Shown one piece after another: positions 17,959 to 26,835 of a DNA stretch of 64,000 nt. Where the stretch lies: the NCBI RefSeq assembly GCF_003003035.1, contig NZ_PVTS01000006.1, positions 62,001 to 126,000 of the forward strand, given 5' to 3'. The translations under genes and the position numbers were made by a program. The stretch comes from Marinilabilia salmonicolor (lineage in GTDB: Bacteria; Bacteroidota; Bacteroidia; Bacteroidales; Marinilabiliaceae). Numbering within the stretch: position 1 is the stretch's first letter; each line of letters opens with the position of its first letter. The notes beneath the pieces are model-generated. The model ran no database searches, was not told the origin of the DNA, and worked only from the letters and a program-made list of their open reading frames with translations.

Positions 17959-18988
17959 CATTCAATCAAATACCACCTGGAAAACGCCATCAAATATTGC
18001 CATTGTTAAATACTGGGGCAAAAGAGATGTCCAGGAGCCTGTCAATCCATCCATCAGTTTCTCTCTTTCCGAAGCCACAACAACCACAAAGGTTACGGCC
18101 TCTCCCTCGGAAAAAGGAGGTTTCACTTTCCTGTTTGATGGGAAAGAGCAAGGAAGCTTCGATAAGAAAATCAGGAAATTTCTGGAGTTGGCTCAGGTCC
18201 GGCTTCCGCTAATAAAAGATCACTTTCTGAAGATTGAAAGCAGCAACACCTTCCCACACAGTACAGGTATTGCTTCTTCGGCGAGTGCCATGAGTGCCCT
18301 GGCATTTTGTCTTGCAGATTTACAACATCAAATAACCCCTGAAAATCCGCTGGATATTTCGGAGGTCTCCTCCGTGGCACGTCTGGGCTCAGGAAGCGCT
18401 GCACGATCGGTTTACGGTGGTTGGAATCTGTGGGGCCGGTTAACGGAAATCCCCGAGAGTTCCGATCATTACGCTGTGCCGGTTCCGGTTTCTGTAGATC
18501 CTGTTTTTCAGAAGTTTCACGATGACATATTGATTGTAAAAAGTGAAAAGAAGCCCGTTAGCAGTTCTGCCGGACATGCACTGATGAACCATCACCCCTA
18601 CCGAAACGGAAGAATTAAGCAGGCACACGACAACACGCTTAACCTCATAAAATACCTGGAAACTGGGAATCTGGAGGGTTTTATTGAAATGGCAGAATCG
18701 GAAGCACTCTCCCTTCATGCTCTGATGATGAGTAGTACTCCTTCCTACACACTCCTGCAACCCAATTCACTCTTACTGATAGAAAAAATCAGGGAGTTCC
18801 GTAAAACAAAAGACATCCCTGTTTCCTTTACCATGGATGCCGGCCCCAATATTCACCTTTTGTATCCTGATGAATACCAAAAAGAAATTTCAGGATGGCA
18901 GGAAAAAGAGCTACAACCTTTGTGTGAAAAAAGCCGTATCATCAGGGATAATGTGGGCAATGGGCCACAAAAAATCATAAATTCGTAA
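17948..18988 (+). CDS. mvaD: Diphosphomevalonate decarboxylase
   Basis: 346 residues. ATP-dependent decarboxylation of mevalonate diphosphate to IPP. Hallmarks: PSNIAIVKYWGKRD at residues 14-27, HSTGIASSASAMSALAF (ATP loop with the catalytic Ser), ARLGSGSAARSVYGGW, and FTMDAGPNIHLLY with the conserved Asp. Start overlaps the preceding kinase gene, consistent with coupling. Paralogous phosphomevalonate decarboxylases exist in some lineages, so the exact phosphorylation state of the substrate is family-based. Confidence 0.94.
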   Translation: MQHSIQSNTTWKTPSNIAIVKYWGKRDVQEPVNPSISFSLSEATTTTKVTASPSEKGGFTFLFDGKEQGSFDKKIRKFLELAQVRLPLIKDHFLKIESSNTFPHSTGIASSASAMSALAFCLADLQHQITPENPLDISEVSSVARLGSGSAARSVYGGWNLWGRLTEIPESSDHYAVPVPVSVDPVFQKFHDDILIVKSEKKPVSSSAGHALMNHHPYRNGRIKQAHDNTLNLIKYLETGNLEGFIEMAESEALSLHALMMSSTPSYTLLQPNSLLLIEKIREFRKTKDIPVSFTMDAGPNIHLLYPDEYQKEISGWQEKELQPLCEKSRIIRDNVGNGPQKIINS

Positions 18989-19000
18989 AGATTGACAACG

Positions 19001-19990
19001 ATGCAGAACGAAGCAGGCGAAATATTTTATTCCAAAATAATGCTCTTTGGTGAATATACCATCATCAAAGGATCCATGGGCTTGACCATTCCTTATGCTC
19101 ATTTCAACGGGCAACTGGCCTTTCCCAATAAGGACAGTTACACAGACCTGGCTTTTGCCCAGCGCAGCAATCAGCACCTTTATGATTTCTGGTACTACCT
19201 GCAATCTCTGGTCAACAACAATTCCATGCTTAGCAACTTCAACACGGATCAACTAAAAGAGGATCTGGACAACGGTCTCTATTTTGAATCAACCATTCCC
19301 GAAGGTTACGGACTTGGCAGCAGCGGTGCCTTAGTGGCAGCATTTTTTCAGCGATACGTCAGTCACAATTTTGCTGACCGGGATAATATGACACCTTCGG
19401 AGATCCGATCTTTGAAAGAGCAGCTTTCACAACTGGAATCGTGGTTTCACGGCACCAGTTCCGGTATAGATCCGCTCATTTGCTACTTCAAACATCCGTT
19501 GCTACTCAAAGACCTGGATCATATTGAACCTGTGGGACTCCCGCGGTACGACAAAGAAAGATCGGATGCCATTTTTCTTATTAACAGCGGAAAGCCGGGC
19601 AAAACCGCCCCATTGGTACAACATTTCATGACAAGCTATGACAAGAATGATGCTTTTCGGGATTTCACTGACCATCAACTTACACCTTTGAACAATGCCT
19701 GTATCAACAACCTGATAAACAACGACAAAACTGAATTTTATCAAAGCCTGAAAGAACTCTCCTCACTTCAAAAGAAGCATCTGTCACTTATGGTTCCCCC
19801 ATCGATTCATACACTATGGGAGGAGGGCATTGACTCGCAGGAATATTTTTTAAAACTTTGTGGTTCGGGAGGCGGAGGATTTATTCTGGGATTTACCAGA
19901 GATTATGAATCAACCCGCAAATTCATGGATAAGAACGGACTGGAGACCATTCCCGTTTATCAGGATTTAAGAAAAACCATAAAAACTTGA
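19001..19990 (+). CDS. mvk: Mevalonate kinase
   Basis: 329 residues from the ATG at 19001 (a TTG at 18992 would add three). GHMP kinase: SKIMLFGEYTIIKGS, PEGYGLGSSGALVAAF (ATP loop), WFHGTSSGIDPLICY (catalytic Asp region) and CGSGGGGFILGF (motif 3). The FHGTSSGIDP block is diagnostic for mevalonate kinases, so this gene and not the GYDIA kinase is assigned the first phosphorylation. It lies 12 bases behind mvaD and three before the tautomerase gene. Confidence 0.92.
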   Translation: MQNEAGEIFYSKIMLFGEYTIIKGSMGLTIPYAHFNGQLAFPNKDSYTDLAFAQRSNQHLYDFWYYLQSLVNNNSMLSNFNTDQLKEDLDNGLYFESTIPEGYGLGSSGALVAAFFQRYVSHNFADRDNMTPSEIRSLKEQLSQLESWFHGTSSGIDPLICYFKHPLLLKDLDHIEPVGLPRYDKERSDAIFLINSGKPGKTAPLVQHFMTSYDKNDAFRDFTDHQLTPLNNACINNLINNDKTEFYQSLKELSSLQKKHLSLMVPPSIHTLWEEGIDSQEYFLKLCGSGGGGFILGFTRDYESTRKFMDKNGLETIPVYQDLRKTIKT

Positions 19991-19993
19991 AAA

Positions 19994-20338
19994 ATGCCAT
20001 TTCTAAAAATCAGCACCAACAAAGCCATTGACATCACGGCACAAACTACCTTTCTAAAAGCCGCTTCAGCACAAATTGCTGAAACACTACAGAAACCCGA
20101 GAAATTTGTAATGACGCAATTTGATCAACCCACACCTATGACCTTTGGTGGCACAGATGAAGATGCCGCATTTGTGGAGATCAAGAGTATTGGATTAACC
20201 AACGGTCAGGCAGGAATATTGGCCAAAGAGATTCCCACCATCATTGAAAACCATCTTGGCATTGATGCCTCACGCATTTACATTGAATTTTCAGATGCCC
20301 CGAGAAGTTTCTGGGGATGGAATAAGGGAACGTTTTGA
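19994..20338 (+). CDS. MIF/phenylpyruvate tautomerase-like protein
   Basis: 114 residues, the size of MIF-family trimeric tautomerases. Pro2 directly follows the start Met (MPFLKISTN), as required for the catalytic N-terminal proline. The family end pattern is also present (ASRIYIEFSDAPRSFWGWNK). Usual activity is keto-enol tautomerisation of phenylpyruvate-like compounds. It lies three bases after mevalonate kinase and is clearly part of that operon, but no tautomerase step is known in isoprenoid synthesis, so its job here is open. Confidence 0.88.
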   Translation: MPFLKISTNKAIDITAQTTFLKAASAQIAETLQKPEKFVMTQFDQPTPMTFGGTDEDAAFVEIKSIGLTNGQAGILAKEIPTIIENHLGIDASRIYIEFSDAPRSFWGWNKGTF

Positions 20339-20410
20339 GGATTGAAGGCTGAGGGTTGAGAGCTCGGGGTTTTGAGTTGGGTTCCGAAATTATAAAAGCA
20401 CAGACTTCCT
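20339..20410. repeat. Degenerate word repeat after the tautomerase stop
   Basis: The TGA stop continues as GGATTGAAGGCTGAGGG, TTGAGAGCTCGGGG and TTTTGAGTTGGGTTCC, a purine/T-rich string of 6-9 base words, related in style to the other post-stop repeats. Confidence 0.5.
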
Positions 20411-20633
20411 CAATCATTTGAGGAGTAATGGGAATTTTGCAACCATCAATTATCGCCAACATTGTTTATCACGGTATTGTATTCTGGTTTCAGGATATAA
20501 CACAGAAAAGAGCAATCAAAGAATATCGACACAACAAAAGAAAGAAACAAGCTTATTTTTAAATCTGCCACCCATTAAAAAAAACAGGACTCCAACCTAA
20601 AATGAAGCCCCATTTTCTTTTCAAATCTCAACA

Positions 20634-20984
20634 TCAAATAGCCTCTCCACCTCTTTCACCGGTACGAATACGCACTACTTGTTCCAGAGGAGTCACAAAT
20701 ATTTTCCCATCTCCGATCTCACCATCCATACCGTTGTGCGACCTGGCAGCAACAACAATAGCATCAATGGTAGGATTTACAAAGTCCTCATTAACTGCAA
20801 TATCAATTCTGATTTTAGGAATCAGATTGGGAACAATTCTTTTACCACGATAAATTTCTTCCTTTCGCTGAGCACCATGACCTGAGACACGACTTACGGT
20901 AATACGTGTGATCCCTGATGCAATCAATGATTCCCGCACCTGATCCAGTTGCGGCTCTCGTATAATAGCTGTAATTAGTTTCAT
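20634..20984 (-). CDS. glnK: P-II family nitrogen regulatory protein
   Basis: 116 residues. P-II trimers bind ATP/ADP and 2-oxoglutarate and close the ammonium channel AmtB. Family marks: MKLITAIIREPQLDQVRESL, T-loop region YRGKRIVPNLIPKIRIDI, and GEIGDGKIFVTPLEQVVRIR. Tyr51, the uridylylation site of enteric GlnB/GlnK, is replaced (YRGAEY becomes YRGKRI), the T-loop is one residue short, and there is a small insertion (SHNGMD) before the GDGKIF block. It lies 15 bases behind amtB. Confidence 0.94.
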   Translation of the reverse strand: MKLITAIIREPQLDQVRESLIASGITRITVSRVSGHGAQRKEEIYRGKRIVPNLIPKIRIDIAVNEDFVNPTIDAIVVAARSHNGMDGEIGDGKIFVTPLEQVVRIRTGERGGEAI

Positions 20985-20999
20985 ATTCCGGTGTCTTAA

Positions 21000-22322
21000 T
21001 TAATTTGGATTCAACATTCCATAACCTCTTTCTCCGTGATAGGAAGGATCAAGTCCCTGCATCTCTTCTTCGGGAGTGGATTTGAGACCCACTGTTTTTT
21101 GAACAATCCATAGCAATACCATGGTCACAACCAGCGCATATACGATGGCAATACCCACAGCCGCAGCCTGAACAACAAACTGATCCCATGCTGTCCAGAT
21201 TCCACCTGCCAGTTCTGATGCATTTGTCATCCACTCGGGACGAATCAAAAAAGCAAGCAGCAATGCCCCCACAATACCGCCAACACCGTGGACGCCAAAG
21301 GCATCCAGGCTATCATCGTATCCCCATTTATCTTTCAGAATAATAGCAAAATAGCAAACCAGGGAAGCCACGGCACCCAAAATGAGGGCACCGGCAGGCT
21401 GAACCACACCGGCCGCAGGGGTTACCGCAACCAGACCCGCTAAAATACCACTGGCAAACCCCAGCGCAGTAGCTTTTCCCTGGTGAGTCAACTCGATGAC
21501 CATCCACATCAAAGCACCTGCAGCAGCAGCTACCTGTGTGGCAGTCAGGGCCTGGGCGGTTGTCAAACCACTTGAAACACTACTACCGGCATTAAAGCCA
21601 AACCAGCCAACCCAAAGCAAGCCCGCACCAATCAAAGTAATAACCAAATTATTCGGACGCATCTGACGTTGTGGATAACCACGACGGGCACCCAAATAGA
21701 GCGCGGCAACAAGACCACTTACTCCAGCTGATATATGTACCACAGTACCTCCGGCAAAATCGATCGCCCCATCGGCCCCCAGATTAAACAAAAATCCATC
21801 GGGCGCCCAAACCCAGTGGCAAAGCGGATTGTAAACCAACAGCCCCCACAACGTAATGAATAGCAAGTAACTTTTGAACTTAACACGTTCAGCCACGGCA
21901 CCGGCAAGCAGTGCAGGAGTAATAATCGCAAATTTTCCCTGAAACATGGAAAAAACATATTCCGGAACTCCTTCTTCCATGATGGTATGATCAATACCTC
22001 TCAAGAACAAATAGTCAGAATTCCAGCCAATCCATCCTCCAAGCACATTCTCTCCAAAGGTCATACTATAGCTGACAGCTACCCATAGCACACTCATTAC
22101 TCCCATAGCGGCAAAGCTGTGCATCATGGTTCCTAATACATTTTTGGATCTTACCAATCCTCCATAAAACATGGCCAGTCCTGGAATCATCAACAACACC
22201 AGAGCGGTAGATGTAAGCATCCATGCGGTGGCTCCGGTGTCAATCTCCGGTGTTGCTGCTGCCAATGCCGGGAAAAACCCAACACTCAAAAAGACAGCCA
22301 ACATCATCAATCGTTTTCTCAT
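21000..22322 (-). CDS. amtB: Ammonium transporter AmtB
   Basis: 440-residue inner-membrane ammonium channel. A signal peptide (MRKRLMMLAVFLSVGFFPAL) precedes 11 membrane helices starting AWMLTSTALVLLMIPGLAMF. The twin pore histidines are seen in GTVVHISAGVSG and FGVHGVGGIVGALL, and the external ammonium-recruitment/cytoplasmic end fits Amt proteins. Paired with the downstream P-II gene in the standard amtB-glnK manner though in reverse gene order. A -7 box lies 60 bases upstream. Confidence 0.96.
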   Translation of the reverse strand: MRKRLMMLAVFLSVGFFPALAAATPEIDTGATAWMLTSTALVLLMIPGLAMFYGGLVRSKNVLGTMMHSFAAMGVMSVLWVAVSYSMTFGENVLGGWIGWNSDYLFLRGIDHTIMEEGVPEYVFSMFQGKFAIITPALLAGAVAERVKFKSYLLFITLWGLLVYNPLCHWVWAPDGFLFNLGADGAIDFAGGTVVHISAGVSGLVAALYLGARRGYPQRQMRPNNLVITLIGAGLLWVGWFGFNAGSSVSSGLTTAQALTATQVAAAAGALMWMVIELTHQGKATALGFASGILAGLVAVTPAAGVVQPAGALILGAVASLVCYFAIILKDKWGYDDSLDAFGVHGVGGIVGALLLAFLIRPEWMTNASELAGGIWTAWDQFVVQAAAVGIAIVYALVVTMVLLWIVQKTVGLKSTPEEEMQGLDPSYHGERGYGMLNPN

Positions 22323-22381
22323 AGTTTAAATTTTAATGTTTGGTCGGTTTACTATTAAAAGTTTTTCAGGATTATTTTTGA

Positions 22382-22389
22382 CAAATATA
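22382..22389 (-). promoter_or_regulatory. amtB: Possible -7 box upstream of amtB
   Basis: Minus-strand TATATTTG matches TAnnTTTG, 60 bases before the ATG. No TTTG at the right distance upstream, so this may be an activated promoter, or chance. Confidence 0.45.
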
Positions 22390-22654
22390 CATATTCAAAG
22401 AGGGTTTATGAATTTTTTTACATTTTTTTCACAACCACCCCCCATTTCAATGGGGTTAGTGTTATAGTATTCTTGATACTTTTAAAGACACCCCCCTACT
22501 CAAACCTCATTAAATTTAAAACTCCGAAAAAACCGGGACAATTATTTTTTTCAAATCAACACCATCTTACATTGGTTCAAATCACTGATGTCCGGTTAAA
22601 AGCTTTACCATTGAAATATCAGCACCATAATTCCGAAAAATTCTGCATTTTTTA
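22390..22654. other. Intergenic region between amtB and the iron/heme locus
   Basis: No gene seen. It holds a perfect small palindrome, CCCCATTTCAATGGGG at 22440-22455, in a C-rich stretch. Role unknown; a regulator site is possible. Confidence 0.4.
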
Positions 22655-22662
22655 TACCTTTG
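22655..22662 (+). promoter_or_regulatory. Possible -7 box (TACCTTTG)
   Basis: TACCTTTG fits TAnnTTTG and lies 22 bases before the start of the small membrane protein gene. The -33 element is not evident. Confidence 0.45.
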
Positions 22663-22684
22663 GCAGTTCGGAAAAGGATTTGAT

Positions 22685-23065
22685 ATGTTCCAACTAGGAC
22701 TTTTTACCACACATCTTCCATACATCCTAATCATTGCTTTTTCTGCCTGGGCATTTTTATTCAAATCTGCTCCGGAAGAAGAAAAGGATTCATTATGCCT
22801 GAACATTCCGGAACATAATTTTTATACTTCCTGTAACGACCATTCTTTTCTCCTGAGAAACATTGAACCTGAGGTTACCGATACCACACCGACCTGCAAA
22901 AAGCAATGTTTCAAACAAACGAATAAAAACACCATTTCCAGACTCCTATTCAGCCCTGGAGAAAAGCTCCAAACGCCATATCCTAACACGCTCTACGATT
23001 TAACACTTTCCGGAAACCATCCGGACCGGGCACCCCCTGCACCATTGCGCCTGCACTTCTCTTAA
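22685..23065 (+). CDS. Small membrane-anchored protein of the TonB-receptor locus, unknown function
   Basis: 126 residues. One N-terminal membrane segment (about residues 9-27, HLPYILIIAFSAWAFLFKSA) and a polar tail with four cysteines (SLCLN, YTSCND, TCKKQC). Not recognised by family. It has a promoter-like box upstream and precedes a TonB receptor gene on the same strand by about 310 bases. Membrane-anchored small proteins before a TonB receptor/transporter set are common in Bacteroidota; coding status is likely but not certain. Confidence 0.6.
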   Translation: MFQLGLFTTHLPYILIIAFSAWAFLFKSAPEEEKDSLCLNIPEHNFYTSCNDHSFLLRNIEPEVTDTTPTCKKQCFKQTNKNTISRLLFSPGEKLQTPYPNTLYDLTLSGNHPDRAPPAPLRLHFS

Positions 23066-23378
23066 TTGGTAGATCTCCTCAAAGTACCATTTGCTGTGTT
23101 TTGCCTGCAACCAGTACTTCCTGAACAAATATTTACCTATTGCCAATTTTTTTTGCGGGTTTACAGCTAACGATTATTCAATCCGGCTACAGGCTATATC
23201 TTTGATTATCTTAATGAGACAATAACCATGATGGTGCTGCTTACAATACTTTTTTGTACCATCAGAAATTTCGGTATAAACACATCTTGTTGAACTGCTG
23301 TTGTAATCAAATATGAATAACGTATTTGCACCTGCAAAGCACGAAAACAGCAAGACCCGACAGAATAAAATACAATAA
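23066..23378. other. 313-base leader upstream of the TonB receptor gene
   Basis: No gene seen. TATCTTTG at 23197-23204 matches a -7 box. I looked for cobalamin and TPP riboswitch landmarks and saw none. Confidence 0.4.
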
Positions 23379-25502
23379 ATGGAAAAACAGAAGACTCAAT
23401 CCACTCTCCTTCTGATCATTGGCGTTTTGATATTGAACTCCACCCCACTTAAGGCACAACAAGCTTACGATAAAGATAAAATGCTGGTCTCCCTGGACAG
23501 CCTGAATTTCCCTACAGTCCAACTCGGGGAGGTGGTAATTAAAAGTGCACGGGAACAAAGGCCTTTACAGGAACTCCCTATCTCCACCAGTCTTATTCCG
23601 GTGAATCAGATAGAGCAGGAGCAGGTAACCGGACTTACCGACCTGACCTCCCGGGTTCCCAACTTATACATGCCATCTTACGGGAGCAAACTTACCTCCC
23701 CCATTTATATAAGAGGCATCGGTTCCCGCATCAATAGTCCGGCCATAGGGCTCTATGTGGACAATGTGCCTCAATTTGACAAATCCTCCTTCGACTTTGA
23801 GTTTTACAATATTGAGCGTGTGGAAGTTCTTCGCGGACCCCAAGGTACCATGTACGGACGTAATAACCTGGGAGGATTGATTCATGTGTACACGCAAAGT
23901 CCCGAAAATAATGAAAGCACCAATGCAGAAATAGAATTTGGCAACTATGGAAAGCAGAATTTTGGTCTGACAATCAACCAACCCCTGGGAGAAAAAACCG
24001 ATTTCCAGATAGGTGGACAATACCGCCATCAAGATGGTTATTTTGAAAATATCTATACGGGAAAAATGGCCGACAAAATGGATGTTTATAACGGTCGGGC
24101 CAGAATTATCCATCGCTGGAACGAAAACTTTAAAAGCGACCTGATCGTCTCCACAGAAAATAGTACGCAAAATGGCTATCCTTACGGAGTTATTAACCCC
24201 TTAACCAATCAGCTTCAGCCGGTCAACTACAACGAAACCAGCGGCTATGACCGAAACCTGACCACTGCCGGACTGGTAAATACCTGGTCAATGGACAAAT
24301 TAACCCTGAATGCGGTAACAAGCGGGCAGTACATAGATGATGAACAAACCATCGATCAGGACTTCACCACAGACTCCCGGTATATTGTATCTCAACCCCA
24401 GACCCAGTATGTGTTATCACAAGAAATAACCGCTAAGATGGAAAGAGACAAAACAGAAACAATTTTTGGTGTTTTTGGTTTCTACCATTCTCTGGAAAAA
24501 AATGTGAGCGTGGGAACCGGACCTGGTTACTCAACCCAAATCAGAAAAGATTATGAACACACAAATGCCGGTGTAGCCGCTTTTGCACAAAGCACTGTCA
24601 GCGACTTTCTGTTCGACGGTTTTTCAATCACACCTGGTGTAAGGATAGACTGGGAAAAAAATACGCAGGACTACTATCACGAAATGATTCGGGACGGCGC
24701 AACCATCCCCATGGACACTACCGACTCAGACATGAAATTCTCTGAAATTCTGCCACGCATCACAATCGATTATCAAATTTTGGATGCTTTTAATATCTAT
24801 GCTTCGCTAACCAAAGGTTACAAAACAGGAGGTTTCAACAGCACCTTTGAGCGGTCGGAAGACCAGACTTTTGATGCCGAACACAGTTGGAATTACGAAG
24901 CCGGTCTAAAGTCAAAATGGGTTCTCAATCTCATGCGTTTCAGCATTACCGGTTTTTACATCGACTGGAAAAATCAGCAAATTTATCAACCGGTGCCCAG
25001 CGGACGGGGTTCCATGCTCAAAAATGCCGGACGATCAGAAAGCAAAGGCCTGGAAGCAGAGTTGGCCATCAGACCCAATAAAATTCTGGAAACCACTATC
25101 AACACAGGATACACAGAGGCTACTTTCTCGGAGTATCAAAAGAACGACAGCACCGACCTTTCGGGAAATCACCTCCCGTATGCCCCACGTGTAACACTAT
25201 ATGCCGGACAAAACATCCACATTCCCATCAAGAGCAACTTGCTCAACAAAGCTCAGATTAACATCAACTATCAGGGAACCGGAAAACTATACTGGGATGA
25301 TGAGAACAGTGCTTCACAAGAATATTACGGGATCTGGAATGCCTCAGTTACTTTCCATAGAAAAAACGCTAGTCTTTCTTTTCGGTCACGGAATATATTT
25401 GATAAGAATTACCAGGTATTCAGGTTCAGTGCATTGGGCAACAATTATGCTCAACGTGGAATTCCTGCTAACTTTAGCGCCCGTTTGAAAGTGATGTTTT
25501 AG
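23379..25502 (+). CDS. TonB-dependent outer membrane receptor
   Basis: 707 residues. Signal peptide MEKQKTQSTLLLIIGVLILN ending near LKAQQ. Plug domain about 50-170 with SPIYIRGIGSRINSPAIGLY and VEVLRGPQGTMYGRNNLGG, then a 22-strand barrel ending in the C-terminal aromatic FSARLKVMF. The absence of an N-terminal carboxypeptidase-like domain makes it siderophore/heme-receptor-like rather than SusC-like. Followed by an MFS transporter and two heme-synthesis genes, it probably imports an iron chelate or a tetrapyrrole; the ligand is inferred. Confidence 0.93.
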   Translation: MEKQKTQSTLLLIIGVLILNSTPLKAQQAYDKDKMLVSLDSLNFPTVQLGEVVIKSAREQRPLQELPISTSLIPVNQIEQEQVTGLTDLTSRVPNLYMPSYGSKLTSPIYIRGIGSRINSPAIGLYVDNVPQFDKSSFDFEFYNIERVEVLRGPQGTMYGRNNLGGLIHVYTQSPENNESTNAEIEFGNYGKQNFGLTINQPLGEKTDFQIGGQYRHQDGYFENIYTGKMADKMDVYNGRARIIHRWNENFKSDLIVSTENSTQNGYPYGVINPLTNQLQPVNYNETSGYDRNLTTAGLVNTWSMDKLTLNAVTSGQYIDDEQTIDQDFTTDSRYIVSQPQTQYVLSQEITAKMERDKTETIFGVFGFYHSLEKNVSVGTGPGYSTQIRKDYEHTNAGVAAFAQSTVSDFLFDGFSITPGVRIDWEKNTQDYYHEMIRDGATIPMDTTDSDMKFSEILPRITIDYQILDAFNIYASLTKGYKTGGFNSTFERSEDQTFDAEHSWNYEAGLKSKWVLNLMRFSITGFYIDWKNQQIYQPVPSGRGSMLKNAGRSESKGLEAELAIRPNKILETTINTGYTEATFSEYQKNDSTDLSGNHLPYAPRVTLYAGQNIHIPIKSNLLNKAQININYQGTGKLYWDDENSASQEYYGIWNASVTFHRKNASLSFRSRNIFDKNYQVFRFSALGNNYAQRGIPANFSARLKVMF

Positions 25503-25580
25503 AAGTTAGAAACTGGAGGTTAGAAGCCGGAGATTGGAGATTAGAGGTTTGCCTGGAAGCGGGAGGTTTGAGAAATTAAA
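25503..25580. repeat. Degenerate word repeat after the TonB receptor stop
   Basis: TAG stop followed by AAGTTAGAAACTGGAGGTTA-type words (GAAGCCGGAGATTGGAGATT). It starts at the stop codon as in the other cases. Confidence 0.55.
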
Positions 25581-25635
25581 ATATAAAATATGCCCCTGAA
25601 TAAGGGGAATACAAAACAAAAAAGCAGGTCATTCA

Positions 25636-26835
25636 ATGAACCAATCATTTAAAAAATACGGAACTCTTCTGAGTCTATACCTGGCGCAATCCATTCCCAT
25701 GAGTTTTTTCTCAACCGTTGTGCCTGTAATCATGCGCCAGGAAGAGTATTCGCTTACCTCCATAGGGCTCATTCAGCTCATTAAGATACCCTGGATATTA
25801 AAATTTTTATGGGCCCCAATGGTGGATCATACCAGCCCATCGAGAAAACATTACCGTCGCTGGATTCTGGGATCTGAGGTGTTTTATGCAATGGTAATTG
25901 TCCTGATCAGCTTCTTCAACCTATCCAGCGATTTCACAACCATCATAATATTGGTGGTCATCGCCTTTATTGCATCAGGCACCCAGGACATAGCAACCGA
26001 CGCTTTTGCCATACTCACCCTCAAATCGGAAGAACGCAGTTACGGCAACAGCATGCAATCGGGCGGAAGTTTTCTGGGCACCACTATCGGAAGCGGTGTG
26101 TTACTTATGGCTTATTACTATATTGGTTGGCAGGCATTACTCTTACTGCTTGCATTTCTGGTAACCATGGCACTAATGCCGGTAACATTTGCGCGATTAC
26201 CGCTTGAACAAGTCACCACTACCCCCAAACGACGTCCCAAATGGGATGATGGGTTCAGTTTTTTTAAGCAAAAAGGAAACTTACGCCACTTGCTTTTGTT
26301 GTTTGTATATTATTCCGGAATCATCGGTCTTTTATCCATGTTTAAACCTTTTATGGTTGATCAGGGATATACCACCAAAGAAATAGGGATGATTTCAGGA
26401 ATTTACGGAACAGCAGTGGGTGCAGTCTTTTCCCTTGGAGGCGGATGGATTATCCGAAGAGTAAAAAGAACAACTGCACTGCAGATTATTCTACTGGCCG
26501 GATTCCTCTCTTCCCTGTTTTTTGTTTGGAAGATGCACGGGCAGGTTCCACTGTGGGGAATTTATGTTGCCAGTTCCATGGTTTGGGGAACTTACGGAAT
26601 GGCTTCAGTATTCATTTATACCGTTGCCATGGATAAAGTTCGAAAAGGACTTGAAGGGACAGATTTCACCATTCAAATTGTAATCACTCACCTGAGCAGT
26701 CTGTTTTTGACCATCGGTCTCAGCAAATTTGCAAACACATACGGCTATCACGGGATGTACATCCTGGAAGCACACATAGCCATCATATTATTAATATTGT
26801 CACGAACATTATTTAGGAAAGTAGTAGAGAAATGA
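25636..26835 (+). CDS. MFS transporter, AmpG/RhtX-like
   Basis: 399 residues, 12 predicted membrane helices. LSLYLAQSIPMSFFSTVVPV and LIQLIKIPWILKFLWAPMVD are the helix 1-2 loop region of AmpG/FptX/RhtX transporters; SGTQDIATDAFAILTL is the matching helix 4 motif. In siderophore loci RhtX-type proteins import the ferric chelate across the inner membrane, so it is probably the inner-membrane partner of the receptor upstream. It overlaps hemN by four bases. Confidence 0.9.
   Translation: MNQSFKKYGTLLSLYLAQSIPMSFFSTVVPVIMRQEEYSLTSIGLIQLIKIPWILKFLWAPMVDHTSPSRKHYRRWILGSEVFYAMVIVLISFFNLSSDFTTIIILVVIAFIASGTQDIATDAFAILTLKSEERSYGNSMQSGGSFLGTTIGSGVLLMAYYYIGWQALLLLLAFLVTMALMPVTFARLPLEQVTTTPKRRPKWDDGFSFFKQKGNLRHLLLLFVYYSGIIGLLSMFKPFMVDQGYTTKEIGMISGIYGTAVGAVFSLGGGWIIRRVKRTTALQIILLAGFLSSLFFVWKMHGQVPLWGIYVASSMVWGTYGMASVFIYTVAMDKVRKGLEGTDFTIQIVITHLSSLFLTIGLSKFANTYGYHGMYILEAHIAIILLILSRTLFRKVVEK

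Noticed and set aside
23066-23378. Riboswitch before the TonB receptor gene
   Set aside because: No conserved cobalamin, TPP or other riboswitch core seen.
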